Part shown: positions 60,179-64,000 of the stretch, one piece after another
How positions within the stretch are numbered: position 1 is the first letter of the stretch
Layout: the number at the start of each line of letters is the position of its first letter
From: Candidatus Bathyarchaeota archaeon A05DMB-5
GTDB lineage: Archaea; Thermoproteota; Bathyarchaeia; Bathyarchaeales; Bathycorpusculaceae
Direction of reading: 5' to 3'
DNA: 64,000 nt
NCBI GenBank assembly: GCA_019685655.1
Contig: JABFQP010000003.1
Span: 124,001 to 188,000, forward strand
Program-made: the position numbers and the translations under genes
The notes under the pieces: generated by a model
What the model saw: only the letters and a program-made list of their open reading frames with translations
What the model was told of the DNA's origin: nothing
Database searches by the model: none

Positions 60179-61183
60179 ATGTTACCCCAACGCCTCATTC
60201 AACTAAGCCTACACACACTAAAAACCGTCCAAAACAACACTATTCAACTAAACCAACAAACCATTCAACAACCGAACATGGAAACACATACCATACAATT
60301 AAGCCCAAAACCCATCACGTTAAAGCCAAACCGTACACCAACAACAATCGCAGCAGTCGACACCTCAAACATAAAAATCGGCGAAACTCCAACAGGCATA
60401 ATTGCCGCCGTCAGAGGCGCAGCACTCTGGAAACAAAATAAGCACTACCACTACACACGCCTAGGACCATTCATATTCCACATAACAGAAGAAAACAAAC
60501 GCCAACTCTACCAAACACTCGCAAACGCCTACCTCGACACAAACAACACAATACATGCATACCCACTAAACCTCACACAAATGCCAAACCGCATCGCAAA
60601 CCTACTCGAAAAATGGCTCCAAACAACACTCACAAAAACCCTAACAAACAGCCTAATCCTCCTCGACGGCTCACTAACTGCAGGAACACCAGACACGCCA
60701 ACGCCACTAATGAAAGAAACATTAATCAATGCGAGAAAACGAAACAACACAGTCCTAGCCTTCTCAAAAATGACAAACCTAAGAGCAAATGGCTACCTAA
60801 TAACAGACGCCCTACCACCACACACACCGCCCTACATACTAGAAACTTATGGCTTTAAACCAAAACCGCCAACCGTGCTATTAGGCGAAGTTTACGTGGC
60901 AAAACTAACAAACGGAAACTACGCCTTCAGACTCGACATAGACAAAGAAATCCCACATGAACAAAAAATAGAATCCGTCCAAAAACTTCTGGGAAACGAC
61001 CACCTCCAACAAAGCTACCCAGAAACACTACGCTTAGCCCATATACTCTGCACTTTCACCGCTAACGAAGTTATAGCCATGCAACACTTCACCACACGCC
61101 ACTACAACCTCAAAATAGTCAACCGCCCAGACATGCACCGCCTACTATTCGGACCATACGGCAAAGGAGACCTAAACGCATGA
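60179..61183 (+). CDS. nurA: NurA 5'-3' nuclease
   Basis: A 334-residue NurA protein, the nuclease that works with HerA in DNA end resection. The metal-binding Asp is D61 in IAAVDTSN, and D163 lies in LILLDGSLTA. SKMTNLRANGYLITDALPP and the C-terminal IMNRPDMHRLL-like segment (IVNRPDMHRLLFGPYG) match the family. ATG 60179 is chosen because AAATATAAT (60146-60154) lies about 25-30 bases upstream, suggesting a leaderless mRNA; an in-frame GTG at 60113 lies within an inverted repeat. The nurA stop overlaps the herA ATG by four bases (ATGA). Confidence 0.93.
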   Translation: MLPQRLIQLSLHTLKTVQNNTIQLNQQTIQQPNMETHTIQLSPKPITLKPNRTPTTIAAVDTSNIKIGETPTGIIAAVRGAALWKQNKHYHYTRLGPFIFHITEENKRQLYQTLANAYLDTNNTIHAYPLNLTQMPNRIANLLEKWLQTTLTKTLTNSLILLDGSLTAGTPDTPTPLMKETLINARKRNNTVLAFSKMTNLRANGYLITDALPPHTPPYILETYGFKPKPPTVLLGEVYVAKLTNGNYAFRLDIDKEIPHEQKIESVQKLLGNDHLQQSYPETLRLAHILCTFTANEVIAMQHFTTRHYNLKIVNRPDMHRLLFGPYGKGDLNA

Positions 61184-62640
61184 AACTCTACAAAAAAGAA
61201 GGCAACATTCTCCAAATCCTAAGCTTCCCAAACGAAACCGCCGAAAAAGGCGATTACTTGCTTGTCGAAGACGCAGACGCCGGAAAAGCCCTAATTGCGC
61301 AAGTAATCGACATGCAATTCGCAAGTATCCCAGGCGTTTTAGAAGAACTATTGCGTAGCCTGCCTGACGGCGGAGAACTCGTCCAAGGCGAAGATTTCGA
61401 CCCGCTGGAAATCGCGCCACACATCACCTACATTCAAGACGCAAGCTTACTCATCTGCAAAATCCGCGCAACAATAGAAGGCGAAACCCTAACACCAAGT
61501 AGCAGCTGGCTTCCGTCACGTTCACAGTCAACAATAAAAAAGCTCCCAATTCCAACACTGCTTAAACTGACGAAAGTTGACGGAAAACTCCCAATAATCA
61601 TGGGGAGCACAAAAGATGCTTCGCCATTAACAATTGACGCTTCATCACTAGACGGAAGACTAAACATCATAACAGGCAAAAAAGAAACAGGCAAATCACA
61701 CCTAAGCAAACTTTTAATGCTAAACCTAATTGGCTACGGAGCCACAATTGTCGTTTTCGACCTAAACGGCGAATACCACAGCCTAGGCATGACATCAGAC
61801 GGAAAAAGAAACACTTACTACGACAAAATTCATGTTTTAACGCCTGCACAAAACTTCAAAGTAGCCCTAAAACAGCTAAACCTTCAAGTCTTACTAGGCA
61901 TACTCATCCACGCACTTCATCTGCCCGGCACATCAGCTCGCGAGTTCCGACGCATATGGCAATCACTCAAAGAACGCGACATGCTCAATTTGCATGAGCT
62001 CGGCGAAGCCATACGCAACTGGCACTGCAACCAACATGTTCGCGATGCTCTTTTCTCACGTTACCACGCGCTGGTTAACTCGGGCTTCTTCACAGACGAA
62101 ACAGGCGGAACCATGCTACTGGAGGAATGCCTATTCAAAGCCAAAGAACACGGCGGAGCCATCATAATAAATCTTCGCAATACATCAACAATCGACCGCC
62201 AAATAGTCGTCGAATACGTCCTAGGAAAACTCGTAGAACTGCTCACAAGTTGGAAACTTAAAGCGGCTTTTCTATTTGCTGAAGAAGCACATCTTTACCT
62301 TCGTGAAACCTACTGGGACGACATCGTCACACGCATGCGCCACTTCGGAATATTCACAACCTTCATAACAAACCAGCCGGACACAATCCGCGAAAACATT
62401 TACCGCCAAGCAGACAACATATTCCTCTTCAACTTTACAAACGAACACGACTTAGAAGTGGTTTCACGAGCAGCCCGCGTAGACGCAGAAACAGTCAAAT
62501 CCATCGCCAGAGACTTGCCGCCACACTATTGCCTAACGCTTGGAAAAGTTGTAAAAGATTTCCCAATGGTCGTAAAAGTTAAGACTTTAGACGTGAAAAC
62601 AATGGGAGAAACACGGCTTTTCTTCAAAAACGCCGACTAA
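61180..62640 (+). CDS. herA: HerA-family helicase/translocase
   Basis: A 486-residue HerA ATPase, a hexameric DNA translocase partner of NurA in double-strand break repair. The N-terminal HAS-barrel (about 1-90) includes GDYLLVEDADAGKALIA. The P-loop is GKKETGKS (166-173), in which the usual Gly-rich GSTGSGKS is altered but GKS is kept. Walker B is AAFLFAEEAH (about 361-370). NQPDTIRENIYRQADNI contains the arginine finger region. The 4-base overlap with nurA gives translational coupling. A hairpin lies 40 bases after the stop. Confidence 0.94.
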   Translation: MKLYKKEGNILQILSFPNETAEKGDYLLVEDADAGKALIAQVIDMQFASIPGVLEELLRSLPDGGELVQGEDFDPLEIAPHITYIQDASLLICKIRATIEGETLTPSSSWLPSRSQSTIKKLPIPTLLKLTKVDGKLPIIMGSTKDASPLTIDASSLDGRLNIITGKKETGKSHLSKLLMLNLIGYGATIVVFDLNGEYHSLGMTSDGKRNTYYDKIHVLTPAQNFKVALKQLNLQVLLGILIHALHLPGTSAREFRRIWQSLKERDMLNLHELGEAIRNWHCNQHVRDALFSRYHALVNSGFFTDETGGTMLLEECLFKAKEHGGAIIINLRNTSTIDRQIVVEYVLGKLVELLTSWKLKAAFLFAEEAHLYLRETYWDDIVTRMRHFGIFTTFITNQPDTIRENIYRQADNIFLFNFTNEHDLEVVSRAARVDAETVKSIARDLPPHYCLTLGKVVKDFPMVVKVKTLDVKTMGETRLFFKNAD

Positions 62641-62679
62641 AATGCACATTAAAAACTTAACTTTTCATCTCCCTAAAAA

Positions 62680-62733
62680 GAGTGAAAGAGGACACAGATG
62701 CGCATTTTTGGGTGCGGGTGTCCTCTCCAACTC
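62680..62733 (+). ncRNA. Hairpin or structured RNA candidate
   Basis: GAGT (62680-62683) pairs with ACTC (62730-62733), then AGAGGACAC (62687-62695) with GTGTCCTCT (62718-62726), with a symmetric 3x3 internal loop between them. An inner stem CGCA/TGCG (62701-62704 and 62713-62716) closes an eight-base loop. It lies 40 bases after herA and no U tract follows, so it need not be a terminator. It could be an mRNA 3' structure or a small RNA; no known family is recognised. Confidence 0.4.
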
Positions 62734-62928
62734 TTAAGTTCTCTATTGTTTCCAAAATCAAGCTAAACAAAAAAGTGATTATAAAGGATTATGAAGCGAC
62801 AATTTGAATCAGTAAAATCTGCAATTTCGAATCGAACCTCGAACATTAACCAGAAAATATTTAGTGAATAAAACGCAAAAATCTTGAAAACAGCATATTT
62901 AAGCCTTAATATGCACGTTTTTTGCGTG

Positions 62929-62955
62929 TTCGAACATTTTAAATGACCGTTCGAA
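62929..62955. promoter_or_regulatory. Inverted repeat around TATA-like element, candidate operator
   Basis: TTCGAAC (62929-62935) and GTTCGAA (62949-62955) form a perfect 7-bp inverted repeat with a 13-base spacer containing ATTTTAAAT. It lies about 75-100 bases before the regulator at 63029. AAATGACCGTTCGA (62941-62954) recurs exactly at 63473-63486 upstream of the cohesin gene. Confidence 0.55.
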
Positions 62956-63028
62956 AGTATCGTTTTAATAAACCAATAATACTATAGCATTTTGGAGGAG
63001 GTATAGTTCAACAAAAAGGTGTACGCTG

Positions 63029-63514
63029 TTGCCTTCTGATAGCGAAAAGAAGTATGAAGAAATTTCAAAAAGCACACTACTTGTATATTTATATCTTCTC
63101 AAGAAAAGACGGAACTGCGGGGTCAGAGAGATACAAAGGGCACTGGGTTTTTCAAGCTCAAGCTCTGCTCATTATCATCTTGAAAAATTGGTGCAAGAAG
63201 ACATTCTGACCAGAGATTTATATGGAAATTACAAAATCAAGTATGGCGCAAAAGTTGAATTAATCAATCGCTTCTTTGTCATCCATGGTTTCCTGTTACC
63301 TAAACCACTTATTTATGCAACTATAACCACCATAATGTGTCTACTCTATATGTCAATCTTCTGGAATCTCCTTACGCCAACTGTTATACTTGCTTTACTT
63401 CCAGGAGTCTTGGCTTCAGGAATTTTTTGGTACGACACGGTTAAAACATGGTTAAGTTTGCCGTCATTCAAAAATGACCGTTCGATAACCGCGAAAAATC
63501 GTTCGAATATGTAG
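63029..63514 (+). CDS. Membrane-anchored winged-helix regulator, paralogue of 46835-47293
   Basis: A 161-residue protein with an N-terminal winged helix: LLVYLYLLKKRRNCGVREI, RALGFSSSSSAHYHLEKL and ILTRDLYGNYKIKYG. It is clearly paralogous to the regulator at 46835-47293. Two transmembrane helices follow (about 95-115 and 122-142) and a basic tail. The start is TTG with AAGGTG seven bases upstream. An inverted repeat containing TTCGAA surrounds its TATA-like element and recurs at its 3' end before the cohesin gene, which suggests it controls itself and that gene. The signal it senses is unknown. Confidence 0.86.
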   Translation: MPSDSEKKYEEISKSTLLVYLYLLKKRRNCGVREIQRALGFSSSSSAHYHLEKLVQEDILTRDLYGNYKIKYGAKVELINRFFVIHGFLLPKPLIYATITTIMCLLYMSIFWNLLTPTVILALLPGVLASGIFWYDTVKTWLSLPSFKNDRSITAKNRSNM

Positions 63515-63543
63515 ATTAAAATTTCTGAAAAGAAATTAGAAGA

Positions 63544-64000
63544 ATGAAGAACGTGAGAAAAATGGTAAAGAGGTTAAGGCATGTTAGGGCAAATCTGTTG
63601 ATGAGAAGATTATTCGCTTTAGTCCTCTGCACTTTTCTAGTAATTTTTTCACATGTGATTACAAGCACAGTCACTGCAGAAGAGGCGCCAACCACAACAA
63701 TTTTCACTGACCCATTAGTGCTTCAACCAACCGAACTCAATCAGAACTTCAATGTGAACATAAACATATCTAACGTAGTAGACCTTTATGCATGGCAAGC
63801 GGGCATCACATTTAATCCGAACATTTTGGAATGCACAGGCTTTTACGAAGGCGCTTTCTTAAAGGATGGAAGCATGGCCTCAACCATTTTTGTGAAACAT
63901 TACAAGGACATGGACAACACGTTAGGAATAGTGTATTTCCGAGGTTGTTGTCTTCTTGGACCAGTGCAGGGGGTAAATGGAAGCGGGCAGTTAGCGTACG
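63544..64000 (+). CDS. Cohesin-domain secreted protein, 3' end beyond window
   Basis: An exported protein cut by the right edge after 152 codons. A basic N terminus (MKNVRKMVKRLRHVR) and hydrophobic core (about 22-44) form the signal peptide, ending in TAEEAPT. Residues about 48 onward match a cohesin: FTDPLVLQPTELNQNFNVNI, LYAWQAGITFNPNILECTGF, YEGAFLKDGSMAS, VYFRGC and GVNGSGQLAY, the order of beta strands seen in cohesin modules. A cohesin would bind dockerins, and two dockerin-bearing proteins are encoded at 47479 and 50691. The remaining domains are not visible. Site AAATGACCGTTCGA (63473-63486) lies about 60 bases upstream. Confidence 0.85.
   Translation, partial: MKNVRKMVKRLRHVRANLLMRRLFALVLCTFLVIFSHVITSTVTAEEAPTTTIFTDPLVLQPTELNQNFNVNINISNVVDLYAWQAGITFNPNILECTGFYEGAFLKDGSMASTIFVKHYKDMDNTLGIVYFRGCCLLGPVQGVNGSGQLAY

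Larger units (their letters stand above)
62641..63028. other. Intergenic region with hairpin and operator-like sites
   Basis: Holds a 54-base hairpin (62680-62733), tandem TCGAAC-type sequences (62826-62844) and an inverted repeat (62929-62955) around a TATA-like stretch. GGAGGAGGT at 62994-63002 is a strong SD-like sequence but has no nearby start codon in a long frame. Confidence 0.55.

Noticed and set aside
63516-63707. 63-codon minus-strand frame over the start of the cohesin gene
   Set aside because: Antisense to the signal peptide region of a clear cohesin protein.
1-64000. CRISPR array, insertion sequence or transposase
   Set aside because: No regularly spaced repeats and no transposase or integrase domain seen in any frame.

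Overview
The window is archaeal chromosome. It carries archaeal-type ribosomal proteins S12 and S7, EF-1 alpha, an XPF-type nuclease, a NurA-HerA pair, a tRNA-Ala with a 14-nt intron at the canonical 37/38 position, TATA-box promoters and several leaderless starts. The H4MPT-linked Fae domain, IorAB, tryptophanase and dockerin-bearing secreted proteins together fit a heterotrophic, peptide- and polymer-degrading member of the Bathyarchaeia or a close TACK relative. That placement is inference, since no 16S rRNA gene is present.

Layout. 1-8.3 kb: a truncated amidohydrolase, tRNA-Leu, then an accessory stretch with a secreted beta-propeller/calcium-repeat protein, a gene split by an in-frame TGA, an HNH nuclease, and a secreted rhodanese protein ending in a 12-cysteine tail followed by tandem membrane proteins. 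Two tRNA-3'-end-like fragments break this stretch into cassettes. 8.5-15.8 kb: flavodoxin, small membrane proteins, a 38-residue desulforedoxin, tRNA-Ala, a glutamine synthetase homologue and a Kelch/PKD surface protein. 16-23.6 kb: housekeeping (CysRS, lipoate ligase, S12-S7, DRG-like GTPase, EF-1 alpha, XPF nuclease). 23.6-31 kb: aromatic amino acid and acyl-CoA metabolism (IorBA, tryptophanase, crotonase, 3-hydroxyacyl-CoA dehydrogenase, DUF362, HD protein). 31-43 kb: radical SAM protein, flippase-like membrane protein, acetyltransferases, PPC-domain protein, malic enzyme, OB-fold protein, surface proteins and a large unrecognised protein.

43.3-46.4 kb: a fusion of a DHDPS/NAL-family aldolase with a formaldehyde-activating enzyme (Fae), followed by TrmI and a DUF4349-like protein. 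46.4-52.4 kb: a membrane-anchored winged-helix regulator divergent from an M28 peptidase/beta-helix/dockerin protein, then a second beta-helix/dockerin protein. 52.7-60 kb: small DNA-binding proteins, a ParA/MinD-like ATPase with a Cys4 microprotein, MobA, a GSA-aminomutase-like enzyme, a HAD protein, a low-molecular-weight phosphatase and a nitroreductase. 60-64 kb: NurA-HerA, a hairpin, a second membrane-anchored winged-helix regulator with a repeated operator-like site, and the start of a cohesin-domain protein.

The most unusual items are the aldolase-Fae fusion, in which the residue matching the substrate-carboxylate Arg of DHDPS is Cys; the Cys-rich, halocin C8-like tail cassette bounded by tRNA-like fragments; the pairing of membrane winged-helix regulators with dockerin or cohesin genes; and a 20-base promoter-like motif present in four near-identical copies.
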